Assembly (NCBI GenBank): GCA_948146395.1
Contig: OX411544.1
Coordinates: 93,421,232-93,485,231, forward strand
Reading direction: 5' to 3'
From: Fragum whitleyi
Lineage: Eukaryota > Mollusca > Bivalvia > Cardiida > Cardiidae
DNA: 64,000 bases
Below, one piece after another: positions 20,188 to 31,640 of the stretch. The first letter of the stretch is position 1. Each line of letters begins with the position of its first letter. The translations under genes and the position numbers were made by a program. The notes under the pieces were generated by a model. That model did no database searches, was not told where the DNA came from, and saw nothing but the letters and a program-made list of their open reading frames with translations.

Positions 20188-23100
20188 CTGTGAAAAAACG
20201 CACAAAAAATCAAGATATAAAACTGTTTTAGCTGATAAACACATAATTGCAATCCATAGAAGTAAGTAATTTGATCATGATAAGATGAATCAAGTGATTT
20301 TATTGAACTTTATGTATCTATAGAATGAATTTTAATGGATCAGCCAAAAACAGTAGTAACTGGCAGTTTAAACTGTTTTGCAATGAGCCATCAATTTGTA
20401 CTACTTGTGAAGCAAAAGTACACCTGAGTAATTCAACTCTTAACCTGTCAACCATGTTAAGAATACCAGAGGTTGTTTGGTATACATTTAGGGAAAACAG
20501 ACTTTAATTTTGTCCAACTGCAATTTATTTTTGTTTAAATTCAATTTTTCGTAAATTTTCTACCTTTTTTTTACCATGGCAACCAAAATTACTGATGGAA
20601 TTGAATTCTTTTAATAACTTAAGTAGACATACACTCTTAGAACATCCCTGCCAAGTTTAAAATTTATTGACCAAATGGTTTAGAAGAAGATGAATTTGTT
20701 CTCAGATTTTCAGCAATTATCCATCTTTCTGTTACCAGGGAAAACAGATTTTTCAATGAAATTAAAATCTTTCAACAATTTTAGTAATGATTCACCCAAG
20801 AATCATCCCTTCAAGTTTCAGCTTGATTGGCCAAGTGGTTTAGGAGGAGAAGATTTTTTTCTAATATTTCAGCCATTTTTCAGCCTTTCCGTTACCTTGA
20901 AAACCACAGTTTTTTATGAAATTAAATTCTCTTAACAACTTTTGATACCAAGTTTCAGCTTGATTGACCAAGTGATTTAGGAGAAGAAAATTTTTTTCTG
21001 AGACTTTTGGCAATTTTGGGCATTTTTCATCCTTTCCATTACCATAAAACCCAGAGTTTTTGATGATTTAAACTATTATTACAACTTTTGAAGAGCTTCA
21101 CCAAAGGATAATCCCTGCTAAGTTTCAGCTTGACTGACCCAGTGGTTAAGAAGAAGAAGATTTTTTCAAAGATTTTCAGCCTTTCTGTTACCAAGGAAAC
21201 CAGAGTTTTTGATAGAATAAAATTCTTTCAACAACTTTTGAAGAGCTTCACCCCAGTACATCCCTGTCAAGTTTAAGCTTGATTGGCCCAGTGGTTTAGG
21301 AGGAGAAGAATTTTTTCTAACAATTTCTGCAATTTTCGGCCAATTTCGTTGAGTGATTACAATAGCTCACCTTGAGCACTGTGTGCTCAGGTGAACTAGA
21401 AATTTCATCCAAATCCACCCATAATTACAGGCGTTGCATTCAAAAGATGTGAAAGTGTAGACTGACATTAGGATGGACAGAGTCACAAACCAATATATTT
21501 CAACCTTTGGTGGCATATAAAAACTTCTTTGTTGCTGATATTGTTTTCTACATGCTTTAAAGAAAATTGCAGATTATACTTAAATCAAAGTAATCAATAA
21601 ACCAATGGTCCTAATGCCAATTCTCAAGTTTTGTCATTGAATGACAAATGGGGCAGAACATGACAGCAAAAGTCAGGTCCTTGGCATTCAACTGAGTTGT
21701 AAAATACGAGCTGATTCCAGAATATTCCTGCAATTGCAGGTAATATACAAAAAGATCAGCCAACATGTATTTGCAACCAAGTCTTCATCTATGCTAACTG
21801 ACGAAAATTATTTGACAGGGAATAACTCAACTCAACTCAACTTTATTTGGCATTAGGCAAACATATATGCCACTGGCCATTTACAAAATTTATACATGAA
21901 TATATGGCTGCGGCAAAATAGATGTTAACAAAGAAAATTGAATTTAGTAAATAAATAAATGTCTTATTCATTATTTTGACATGTTTTTAGATAAGATTCC
22001 CTTAATCAAAAAGCTTCCTTAACATATTTTGCTTTTATCTGTGTTTTTTATTTTTAGATGACATATTATTAAATTTATTTATATTACGCCACGTACAAGG
22101 AATGTGCCTTTGTCTAAGATCAGTAAATCTGTTACACACATAGAAAATGGTATTCTGATTCAATACAAGAGCGATCACATGCTTAAAAAATTCTTTCTAT
22201 ATTATTAATTCGACCAATTTCTATTTCTAGTCTATGAGATGACAGTCGGAATTTTGTCTGTTTTATTCTTAAGGATTCATTTGTCAAATTACTTAAGTAA
22301 GATTCAAACCCAAAATTTTCTTTAAATTGCAATAATATTCCAATTTAGGTGAATTCTCTATATAACTACTCCATTCTTGTGCCAAACTGTCCCTTAATCG
22401 TAACTTAATTGTATTAAAATCTCTTTAATTCAAATCATTTAACAATACAGTTAAACATCTTTTAAAATTTGTCGAGGACATAAATCTTCATCATTTTTTG
22501 ATAAAAATGAAGTTCTACTTTAGTATTTTAAAATCCGTGTTTCTACACAGGTCAAACGCTCTGGACCTTGTAATCAGACTTTTTGGCAGGCATCACATTT
22601 TTACAGGTTCTGGCATCGCTATGTTAACTAGTTGCCAAAATATCAATACAAGACAATATTTAGTAAGGAATGTGAAGTTTTGAAGAGCAGGTCACAAAAA
22701 AATGATTAAAATCAATCTAATCTAAATGTGTATTTTTCACGGAATGGGTTCTTATGACACATGGTGTGTAATCGATATTAAAGTGTCAAAAAAGTATTAT
22801 GCTAAATGCTACGTGTGAAAATCACCTGAATATAACATCTCGTAATAAGGGATAGACCATTTGTTCATTTTTTTCCAGGTAAACCAATAGTGACTTTAAT
22901 TTCCGGACTGAAGAATGAGTTTGAGAATACAACACTCCCAGTGTACAAGTTTTCTGAGGTGAAATACAATGAATCTGCAAAATCTGCCAGGACCAAGATC
23001 CTTGTTCGAATTTTCGAGAGTGCAAGTGTTCGAGAAACTGAAGTTTGACTGTACAATATTATAGGTTATTGAATTTATATGGGACAATTATGTCGGACGA

Positions 23101-24996
23101 GTTCTTTTGGCAACTACGCCAAAAGAACGAGTCCGACACACTATATATTCCCATTCAAATTCAATAACCTTTTTATTGTATACTTTGATAATGTTGGACG
23201 ATATTCACTTATTTATTATTATTTTACATCACCTATACTTCAAGATTGATTTTGTAGTTAAATTTAAAACGCTTTTAAATAACAGTTATGCAATAGACCT
23301 TTTCCCGCAAAATCCTTTCTGTTATATTTTTACGTTCGGATGAATACATCTGTTGCTATGAAGTGACAGTGTAAACAAAAAAGACGGCGGACATTTTTTG
23401 TGTCGATTTGCATTTTCGATCTTTAAATACGCGTTGATTTCGACTTACTTTGAATAAAAATTAAATAAAGATATTCATAAAAACTTGTTCATTTGTTATT
23501 CTTACCAGTTACACGTTTCAGAACTGACTAAATTGGCGTACTTGATTCCGGAGCAGACTAGCGATAGTCATGAAGGACAGGACTGAGTGAAAGCCGAAAT
23601 AAAGAGAAAGATAAGGAGGAAGAGAGATAGATACTAGAATTGTGATAGACACAAAGGGATGGGCATGAACTAGTTTTGAAAGAGTTATGTTATAAAATAA
23701 CTAAAGAAAAGAGAAACAAAAACAGTGATTTGGAAGATTGGAAATTTGAGGGGGGGGGGGCATCTGAGTTGACGGAGATTGGGAGGGGATTAAGTGGTTC
23801 ATTTCTCGGAAAATGTTTAAAATAGATGAAAACAAACACTGGTGAATTAACCTTTAGGCATTCAAAGAACTTGAAACATATTTCTTTACTCTGACAAAAC
23901 TATTTCATGAATATTGAACGCAAAAAGAAAGCGTTGATAATGTTGTTTTATGTTGACTTATGGCGAGGTAGCAACCAAAAAGTAGTCCAGTCCATTTATG
24001 CACGTGAAAATAATCTTAGTGCAATATCAAAGTATGCAATATCAAAAAATATTGCACACTTTCCTCCCGTTCAAATACATAGAGACAATATCAAAGTATA
24101 TAATATTATTGTATTAGTATTGTCTTGGTATCTGCATGATTTCACAAACCATTCTCTCCCTCTCTAAGATCCATTTATAGATTAAACAACACGTTACCTT
24201 GTAAACCCTTTGTTGCAAAATGGACGTCAATTGGATGAGAGAAGTAAGCTACTTCACCATTTACTGGGTTGTCAACTTGAGATTGTCCTTCTCTCAAACC
24301 AGCCAGTACTTTCCATGCACCACCTGCAAATTAAAAGGATATATAAGCAATTTATTGGGGTTGCCATAATAAAACTAAGATGCTTGTTTGTCTGTTTTTT
24401 TGTTGTTTTTTTTTCATTTGATGCAATAGGTGTTCACCTGTTTGATTTTATCAAAACTGTAACTCGTAAAATTATGGATGGACTTCAAAGTACATGTACT
24501 TTCACAAAATTGTTCCCTAGAAGGATCATTACCTGTATTTTTGAGGTTTCAGGTCTAATTTTTGTAATTGTGTCATAGATTAAAGTCGAAATCGAAAGAC
24601 AAATATTATTTAGCTCAATACAATTCAACCAAGGACAAACAAACTAGCAAAGGACCATGAAGTTCACCTAATCATGTGCTTTAAGTTTATGTTGTACATC
24701 ATCATGGTTTATGTTGTAAACCACCTTGACAATCATATTCAAGGTAATTACCCCCCACCCCCCAATTGAATTCAGGATGCTTTAAATTCGTACAATAATA
24801 AAAATGGTTTCCCAACTTTGCATTTAAGTACACATGTAGGCTGGATTACTATTATCAAATGATTTTCAACTTGAAGGTATGGCAGGCAAATGATATCAGT
24901 AATTTCACCTGTATGTACTCCCCATTTACAAAACAAGCTGTGCTCTGGAAATCCATTCCCACTGTATATCTGACCAATAATGTGAACCTCTGCCAT
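19874..24996 (-). CDS. B9D2: B9D2: B9 domain-containing protein 2, ciliary transition zone (complete)
   Basis: Three coding exons join in phase: 24996-24909, 24323-24198 and 20187-19874. Together they are 528 nt, or 175 residues plus TGA, the usual length for B9D2. The B9 (C2-like) domain fills the protein. Hallmarks visible are [10 protein letters not shown] at the start, [55 protein letters not shown] and the end [11 protein letters not shown]. The family works with B9D1 and MKS1 in the transition-zone gate of the cilium base. An acceptor (tttcatttcag) lies directly before the ATG, implying a non-coding first exon upstream (to the right). Introns hold palindromes and MITEs but no other gene. 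No frame damage. Confidence 0.96.
20560..21402 (+). mobile_element. HL-A element in B9D2 intron 2, 5'-truncated
   Basis: Diverged units share 'ttaccatggcaacc', 'gtttcagcttgattggcca' and 'gtggtttaggaggagaagat'. The element closes with the HL-A terminal hairpin at 21363-21397 (AGCTCACCTTGAGCACTG / TGTGCTCAGGTGAACT). The 5' ACAAGAG end is absent. Confidence 0.6.
21403..23060. other. B9D2 intron, nothing clear
   Basis: AT-rich. 21828-22120 carries 'actcaactttatttggcattaggcaaa', which may be the 3' tail of an old retroposon. No coding motif. Confidence 0.35.
23063..23170. mobile_element. Foldback MITE, 108 bp
   Basis: Outer arms AGGTTATTGAATTT (23063) and AAATTCAATAACCT (ending 23170), with an inner stem GTCGGAC.AGTTCTTTTGGC / GCCAAAAGAAC.GTCCGAC around a 6-nt loop. 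The right arm has about 5 extra bases. Confidence 0.75.
23171..24197. other. B9D2 intron, low complexity only
   Basis: Contains a purine-rich segment and a G run at 23751-23760. No element border or exon recognised. Confidence 0.35.
24198..24323 (-). CDS. B9D2: B9D2 exon 2
   Basis: 126 bp between 'aatttgcag' and gtaacg. It encodes [19 protein letters not shown] and [18 protein letters not shown], with one base carried into exon 3. Confidence 0.95.
24909..24996 (-). CDS. B9D2: B9D2 exon 1 (coding start)
   Basis: ATG at 24996-24994, immediately after an AG acceptor. It encodes [20 protein letters not shown] and LFCKWGVHT, then donor gtgaaa. Confidence 0.95.
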
Positions 24997-25094
24997 CTGA
25001 AATGAAAATTTGAGTTGATCATAACAATGAGTCAGTATTGTAAGTGCCTATATATCTATACTTTTTATATCGAACACTAATCAGTGAACATTAC

Positions 25095-25440
25095 CTGTCT
25101 GTGACAGCTCTTATTGTTTGTCAAATGTAATCTGGTAGGGATAATTTTATGGACTTGATACTTGATTTGTATAGAGAATATTTGTTAGTGTCTTAAACCT
25201 TGTCATGCTGAATAAATTTTGGCTAAAAATTTTCATAAAATCAAAGGGCAAAAAGCACTGAAAGTACCAACTGCAGGTCAATTTTGATTTGAAAAACTAA
25301 ATCTATTGACAATTCTGGTTTGAAAGTGAGAAACAAATGGTGAAGACTAACTTCAGACTGCACATATATTTCAATAATTCTAGTTGTAATTGTCAATATA
25401 AAAGATGTATTGACATTTACCTGACCATCTGTGCTCGGCT
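25095..25440. repeat. MITE and HL-F end remnants
   Basis: GTGACAGCTCTTATTGTTTG (25099-25118) is, on the minus strand, a decayed HL-F 5' border. 'ccttgtcatgctgaataaattttggc' at 25198 starts a copy of the TTAACCCTTGTCATGCTGAA MITE. Confidence 0.4.
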
Positions 25441-25539
25441 ACAGCCTAACTGGTCAATTATTTTTTATTTTTGATTTGTTTTTATCTTTTTCAAATAGCT
25501 GCAGAGTATTCTAGTTTTGGGAAACACTAGCACATTGTT

Positions 25540-25926
25540 TGAAGTCTCTCTGACCTTATGATTTTTAGTGCCTATATTTCGGCATATAGAGTCAATTTTA
25601 CATTTCTCGTAACCCTGTCAATGTGGAAGTTCAAGGATAAACCACTGGAGATATTGACCTCTAAGTACCTGGCACAAGTGACCGCCTCCAGGATCTGACT
25701 ATGTAAGAAGTACACTGTATAAACTGCTTTCCTGGCCACTGTCACATGCACCACCTGGCACTTGGATGGGTTGAATTCCATGTGCCACTTGTCCTTCCAT
25801 ACTGACAGTTGGTTTAGATCTGATTGGAGTTTGGATTTGTCTATTGACTGTCACATAGACGGCTTTCAGGATCAAAAACTGCCCCCCCCCCTCCCTCCCC
25901 CTGCCTCGCCCATGTATGAGGGTCAT
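25540..25926 (-). pseudogene. LINE reverse-transcriptase fragment
   Basis: The minus strand reads 'KWHMEFNPSKCQVVHVT' then 'YLEVNISSGLSLNFHIDRVT', the segment following the catalytic FADD block in Jockey/RTE-like reverse transcriptases. It is frame-broken and lacks both ends. Confidence 0.65.
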
Positions 25927-26125
25927 TCATAATTTTTCAAACAAGTTTTGAGAAGGGTTGCCCAAGGAACATTTTACCAAGTTTGGTTTAAATCTGCCCA
26001 CTGGTTACTGAGGAGAAAATATTTAAAGAATTGTTGAAGACTTTTAACGTACAACTGACAAAAGGTGATCACAAAAGCTCACCTTGAGCATGTTGTGCTC
26101 AGATGAGTTGAAAAGGCAACCAGCA
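25926..26125 (+). mobile_element. HL-A 3' end fragment
   Basis: One repeat unit ('gttgcccaaggaacattttaccaagtttggtt', 'ctgaggagaaaat') plus the terminal hairpin AGCTCACCTTGAGCATG / TTGTGCTCAGATGAGTT at 26076-26110. Confidence 0.55.
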
Positions 26126-26129
26126 CAAT

Positions 26130-26830
26130 AGGGTTCTCCAGATGCAATCTATCAACTTGTCCATAGATCACAAAAGAAACTTGTTGCAAGACATTTGTTC
26201 CACCTCAGGTGGAATATTCTGCCACAGTATGGGACCCACACACTCAAACCAACTATAGTCTAAAATTTTTGTCAGACTTGAAATATAGTTTGAAAGTTGG
26301 TAATTGAGATAAATTGATCCAAATTTGGCATACCACTTAAAATTAGTCACTTATATAACAGATAGCTAGCTGCCCGCATAATGGCTTTATGCTGATGGCG
26401 AGGTTACAAACATACTACATCGACAACTCAACCAATTTAACAAAGTTTGAGTAGTACAATGCAGAGCTGTCAGTTTTGTTCCCCGGAATTAGTCAGTGAA
26501 GCAGCGTCACTGCAATACTCAACACACTTTGTTGTTCCAGTCTTAGGTCAAGATTTCCAAGGTCATTTTGATGTACAAGATAGTCAACAACCTGGTTGCC
26601 ATTCTGATTGAGCCATTTTTACACTCCAAAGGGACTCAAATACAAGGCCATTCGTAGAGATTCATAGTATCCTTACTGCAACAGAACTACAATGAAGGAG
26701 TCATGGATTATCCTCGTGAACAGGCCTCAGGACAAGGTAGCATCAGCACTTTCCATAATGCCTTCAAGGCTGGGCTTGCAAATCTCCATTAAACCCAATT
26801 ATGCTGTTTTTAATCTGTTTTTAATCTTTT
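26130..26830 (+). pseudogene. LINE 3' coding fragment
   Basis: 26201-26260 reads VPPQVEYSATVWDPHTQTN, the conserved 'VRPQLEYASxVWDPHT' motif C-terminal to reverse transcriptases. Farther on, 'FKAGLANL'-type codons (26765-26790) match the usual LINE end. It is frame-broken and oriented opposite to the fragment at 25540-25926. Confidence 0.6.
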
Positions 26831-26904
26831 AGGACCCTCCCAATTTATAATATTTACATTTGACAATGGCCTTACAAGGGCCCTGTATGAAAGGGAAGAA
26901 AAAG

Positions 26905-27070
26905 ATTAAGTGATTAGAGTGCTAGACTCATAATCTAATAGTTGCAGGTTCAAGTCACACAGGAGGCAGGATGTGTATTTGTGCAGGGCATTCTACAGAG
27001 GTGAGTGGGGAAAACCAGTGCTGCATCATAGAATTTCAACTAATTTGCGAAAGTTTTGCCAATTAGAAAT
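26905..27070 (+). repeat. tRNA-derived SINE (type 3, Met-like head)
   Basis: GTGCTAGACTCATAATCTAA resembles a CAT-anticodon arm. B box GGTTCAAGTCAC is at 26947-26958. Acceptor stems do not pair, so it is a SINE or tRNA pseudogene rather than a gene. Confidence 0.5.
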
Positions 27071-27104
27071 GTTAAACTTCCTTATCCCATGAAATGCACC
27101 TCTG

Positions 27105-27170
27105 AACGATCACCAGTCAACTCGGCCCATCGAATAACTCAGCCTGGTCAACTCGGCCCCAATATATAGT
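27105..27170 (+). repeat. Solo end of the CAACTCGGCC foldback family
   Basis: AGTCAACTCGGCCC and GGTCAACTCGGCCCC repeat as in the inverted repeats of the element 30075-30602. No partner end was found downstream. Confidence 0.5.
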
Positions 27171-27860
27171 CTATGGTAACATAGATTATTTTTCATAAAA
27201 TATGTACAAGTTTTGTACAAGCAATACAATTTTATCTTAATGGGTTTATCTTTATTATTATAAATATATATATTTTGTCTTTTTAATTATAACCTTGAAT
27301 GACCTACCTTCGCCACCCGAAGCTTTACTTCAAAATAACATAAATTTAAGGAAGACCCTTCTTAAAACTATAGTCTTACCATATAGAATAATTATTTTGA
27401 AGCTTATATCTTGAATGATCTTCCTGGTCTTAAACATGATAGAACAATAAATCTAGTCCAACAAAAGTTTAACATTTATAAATTAAACATGAAATGAACA
27501 TTAACAATTGATTAGGTCTAATTCAAATGTTTGAATATGAGGTTCTGTTTGATTTGATTTATTGTTTTTTGTGTATTTTATTACTGTTTATTGTTTACAG
27601 ACTGAAATGTGGACAGAGAAATTTATCCCCTCTTCTAATCACTCTTATTGGTGAGCAATAAGACAAGTGGACCCAGTGCAAACATGGGAAACCATTTTTC
27701 TTTTTCCCATTGCACTGTGCCCATTTCACAAATACCAGGGAGGCACAATTGCATTTTGGGTCTATTTTTCACTTGGCGTAGTGGAATATAAACTACTCGA
27801 AACGATCCTGAGATCGGACATGTGCAGACGCTGTTCATGCGTGTTTTAGAACCAAAGAAA
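27171..27860. other. Nothing recognised
   Basis: AT-rich; open frames on both strands at 27635-27907 show no domain. Confidence 0.35.
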
Positions 27861-27942
27861 AAACATGGCAAAAGTAGGTGCTGGCGAAGGAGGGTGATTT
27901 GAAACATGGCAAAAGTAGGTGCTGGCGAAGGTGGGTGATTTG
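27861..27942. repeat. 41-bp tandem duplication
   Basis: Two adjacent copies of 'aaacatggcaaaagtaggtg...' at 27861-27901 and 27902-27942 differ at one position. Confidence 0.9.
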
Positions 27943-28089
27943 AAGATATTTTTTGGATTATTGTTTGTCTTTGTACAAATTTAAGAATGGTCCTTAAATT
28001 TCAAATTAACTTTTTAATTTTCTGATCCTTCAGTAAATTTCCTTAAAACTGAACGAAGTTTGAATACTTTTGTATTTGAAATAAAAGTA

Positions 28090-28983
28090 CAGTCGAATCT
28101 GTGTACAGCAGCCAGTCAAGAGAGAGGGCCAAATTGGCTGCTGTACACAGATTAGCTGCTGTTCACAGTATCCTTAGGGCGGCCATTTTGTCGCACCACT
28201 TTTGTTTAGCTCATTACCAGATCACATAGCATAAAGCATCAATGTTCTCAAATGATACATTCTTTTTGACATGTTTTGCAGAGGGATTACCAGATTCATA
28301 TGTATCACGAATTTCTTGTTTGTGTTTAGCCTCAGTTTTGACCTACGTACGATCAACACCGAACTCATTAGCAATAATCAAGGAAGAACGTCCAGATTCA
28401 AGCATGCGTATCACTTTCAAACGATCCTCTAGAGAGAGGAACTTACGTTTAGAGAGCGACATTATGGGGAGAATTGATATCAAAAGCCGCTTTTCGTCCA
28501 TTTTAAAGACCTCGAGAAATCAGTTTCCTAAATGTGTAAACAACCTGTAATGCTCAAGAACATTTTATTCAAAGAGACCTAACAACTGAGAAATTTCATA
28601 TCCTTTAATTAATTATCATCATTTAAGTAGATCAAATAAATAATAATGGCCAATTACACGTCATTTAATCGACAGGGATTAAATCGATAATTGGTTGTTT
28701 ATAACTTGTACATTACGATAAAGCGACTTCGGCTGTTTACTATAGTGGTGATTATCGATTTTTTCAAACACGACTAATTAAGTCGCGTGTTTTGTCAGAT
28801 GACCGTTGTATAGGTATGATATACAGTTGGAATTAGACCAATTAAGGTGACCGCTGGCCGTATTTCAGGAGATCACGCTATTCACAGTTCAATTAAAGAA
28901 GGAATTTGCACGGGGGAAATCAAGTGGCTGCTGTCGGCAGATTGGCCACTGTGCATAGTTGGCAATTAACACTGATTTGACTG
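28090..28983 (-). mobile_element. pogo/Tigger-like DNA transposon, 894 bp, defective
   Basis: Termini CAGTCGAATCTGTGTACAGC (28090) and, inverted, CAGTCAAATCAGTGTTAATT (from 28983) are flanked by TA on both sides (28088-28089, 28984-28985), the Tc1/mariner/pogo target duplication. It carries only the N-terminal HTH part of a transposase (28214-28462, minus). Most of the catalytic region is missing. Confidence 0.85.
28214..28462 (-). pseudogene. Transposase N-terminal CENP-B-type HTH, with internal stop
   Basis: From ATG at 28462 it encodes KRKFLSLEDRLKVIRMLESG and IANEFGVDRT, a CENP-B N-terminal HTH as in Tigger/pogo transposases. A TAG then interrupts, after which the same frame continues to FENIDALCYVIW and TAA at 28214. 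There is no DDE domain. Confidence 0.75.
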
Positions 28984-29033
28984 TACTGAATAAATGATCA
29001 AAAATAAGAAGGCTTTGGCATAAAATTAAATGG

Positions 29034-29116
29034 GGCTGAGGCATACGATAGGCCCAGTTGAACCCTCTGAACAATGTGTTCAGAGGGTTCAACTGGGCTT
29101 ATCGTATGCCTCAGCC
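29034..29116. repeat. 83-bp near-perfect palindrome
   Basis: Two 40-bp arms (29034-29073 and 29077-29116) beginning GGCTGAGGCATACGATA are complementary at 39 of 40 positions around a 3-nt loop. Confidence 0.95.
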
Positions 29117-29699
29117 AATAGCCCATACATATCTCATCCATGTAAGTACCCAGCAAGATTAGGAATAACAAAGGTCTACTTTAGAATCAAGAACATCTCG
29201 ATCCTTTATCGTTTTATCTTCGGGTTTCAAAAATTCTTAAAAAGGAAACAAGTACAAACAAGAACTGAAATGAATAAACGACAAAAACAGAGAAAATGGC
29301 CAGTAAATACTACTATTTTCTAATAACTGTTTCGCGATTCTGGCTTTTTCATAAGGCTTGTTCTTTTAATTTAATCATCTAGGCATATATTTACATTGTT
29401 TTACTCTTTATTTTTCATCCGTCAGAAATATTTTTTATTTGTCAGCCATGTTGTTTACAGTAGAATGGTTTTCGTTTCGAACCAGCGGTGTCCCTAAAAT
29501 ACGAAAAGGTGCAAAAAGGTTGTTAAAGGCGCGAAAGGATGATTAAATGTGCACAAAGGCGATTTCGTAAGCATTTCACGATATCGTTCCAATAAAAAGG
29601 TATTTTTAGAATAAAATAGAACAATTCCCCGCACATCTCTAAAAAAATTGTTCAAATAATATCACTTTGGCAGTTTTTCGAGGTGTCAGACGGCGGTCT

Positions 29700-30074
29700 T
29701 AATATTCACCCCGGGACGCACCGGGACACCCCGGGACTCTCTCAGATACCCCGGGACGCATCAAATATGAGATATATGCAATAAATAGATGGATATTATG
29801 TGTATTACTTATACAAACGCACAGATTTACTGTTTTGTGAGTTATTTACGTCTTTATATTCAGTCTCGGGATGTTAGTGAAATAGTTTAGTGAATTCGTA
29901 TAAGCATATGAATTAAGTCCCGGTTCCTTCTTATCCTGTGAGAAATCGTTTTGTTAGATCATATATGCACTGATATTTAGTTCCCTTATTCTTATTTCAG
30001 GAGAAGTTGTTTATTAGAATTTTCATTTACTTAAATCTATTCCCGGGGTGTTTCTTATCCTATCATGAAGAAAA
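29700..30074. repeat. CCCCGGGAC and 'cttatcctgtgagaaatcg' repeats
   Basis: 29708-29758 holds four CCCCGGGAC-like motifs. 29880-30074 and 30603-30690 hold diverged tandem units ('gaattcgtataagcatatgaatt', 'ccggggtgtttcttatcc', 'gagaaatcgttttgt'), split by the element at 30075-30602. Confidence 0.55.
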
Positions 30075-30602
30075 GGTGTCCTGTCAACTCGGCCTGTTTA
30101 AAACTCGGCCCGCGTAAAACTCGGTCTGTGTAAAACTCGGCCCGTCAACTCGGCCTGTATATAACTTATATAGTGTTTAGCCTAGTAAATGGATATATAA
30201 GCACACTTAACAGACAGTTAATGATCAATATGTGCAGTGTACTTAAAGCCGGTGCAAATTCACAATTGATGACAAAAATCTACGATCTTCATATTTAATA
30301 CGTTTATAACTTGCCATGATCTTCTTATGTGCTTAGAAAAAAATAATTTGAAAAATAAATTTGAATAAAACGTGAATTAAGTATTTAATTATATCTATTT
30401 TAGCTCATATTTACACAAATACCATATACTAGTAAAAAGAAAAAAATATAATTATTAAAAAAGCACATAAGGTCCCCAAAATATTTACATTGCATCGTTA
30501 TACATGTACCTATATAATATATACACAGGCCGAGTTGACGGGACGAGTTAACGGGCCGAGTTGACGGGCCGAGTTATTCACAGGCCGAGTTGACTGTGAA
30601 CC
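30075..30602. mobile_element. Foldback/MULE-like element, 528 bp, with 9-bp target duplication
   Basis: The left end GGTGTCCTGTCAACTCGGCC continues as several (gt)caactcggcc(ygt) units. The right end, inverted, is GGTTCACAGTCAACTCGGCC with matching units. TGAAGAAAA flanks both sides (30066-30074 and 30603-30611). The flanking tandem repeat rejoins across the insertion when the element is removed. No ORF. Confidence 0.85.
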
Positions 30603-30689
30603 TGAAGAAAACGATTTGTGAATTTGTATATGCATATAAAATCAATTCCGGGGTGTTTTTCTTCCAAGAGAAATCGTTTTTTTAAGTTT

Positions 30690-31010
30690 TCTGTTCAACT
30701 AAGATAAGATAAGATTTATTTAAAGTCGGCAAGACAGCATAACAAACAACATAAGCTAACATTAGCTTTTGAACCGACTACATATAAAGCATTCTAAGGT
30801 TAACATAACATAAACGGTTGAATTTTGTAAAGATCGAGTTTATCTAATTTATTCTGAGCAGATCTTGAATATAACAATATTGCTTACATAGTCACCATTT
30901 AGCGCCTTTTCGCCTACCTTTTAACACATTTAACTCCTTTTCGCACGTCTCACCACCTTTTTGCAACTTTTCGTATTTTAGGAACAACCAGTCTAGATAA
31001 TTGGTTTCCG
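30690..31010. repeat. Retroposon-like tail and right end of copy 1
   Basis: 30700-30850 ('gataagatttatttaaagtcggcaagacag') looks like a truncated retroposon tail of unknown family. 30890-30989 is the inverted end of the element starting at 29487. Confidence 0.4.
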
Positions 31011-31485
31011 GCTTAAAAAAGGGTGTCCCTAAAATACGTAAAGGTGCAAAAAGGTGGTTAAAGGTGATTAAAGGTGCAAAAAGGCGCGAAAAGGTGCTAA
31101 AAGATGCGAAAAGGTGCTAAAAGATGGGCGAAAAGGTGGTTCAAGGTGAATGTGTAAGTATTGTACCCGTTATTATTGATTCACTCAAAAGATCATTGAA
31201 TGAATATGAAAAATGAATATAACTACCATAAAAAATTTCAAGCTCATGTTAATGTTGCAAGTGTTGAAAGTTCTCTAGGCACCAACCTCTCATGCCTAAG
31301 GTTAAATACGCATTTTCAATAATAGTTGCTTATTATGTTCCCCCATCGAGATATTAGCGCATATTATTTTGCCAACGTCCGTCTGTCTGTTTGTCTACAA
31401 AAACTTTACTTATTATAACAAGAAGCAACCAGGGACGGTAATTAACTAAGTTCAATGTCAAAATTGTGACCCCTATGCCCCAAAC

Positions 31486-31640
31486 CTCTTAAATCCGATA
31501 GAGCATATGTGGAATGAGCTACAGGTCCGAGTTTCGGCTCGCCAGGTCCAGCCAAGGACACTTCAGGAGCCCGGGCAGATCCTTAGAGAAGAATGGTCTG
31601 TTATTCCCCAAAGAATAATCCAGAACTTAACTAGAACTGT
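31486..31640 (+). pseudogene. Tc1-like transposase C-terminus, part 1
   Basis: Encodes MWNELQVRVSARQVQPRTLQ and EEWSVIPQRIIQNL, the end of a Tc1 transposase after the third catalytic residue. It is cut at 31640 by the HL-E insertion and resumes at 32346. Confidence 0.8.

Larger units (their letters stand above)
29487..30989. mobile_element. Long-TIR element of the GGTGTCCCTAAAATACG family (copy 1)
   Basis: The left end CGGTGTCCCTAAAATACGAA is followed by repeats of 'aaggtgcaaaaaggttgtta' type. The right end, inverted, reads GTTCCTAAAATACGAAAAGT followed by the same 'ggtggtgagacgtgcgaaaagg' style repeats. Ends are built of ~11-bp units. I found no clean target duplication for this copy. It hosts the nested element 30075-30602. 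Confidence 0.6.

Noticed and set aside
27635..27907. Gene from the long frames on both strands
   Set aside because: No domain, no splice context; includes part of a 41-bp duplication.
29034..29116. microRNA precursor
   Set aside because: A 3-nt loop and an almost perfect 40-bp stem do not resemble animal pre-miRNA.
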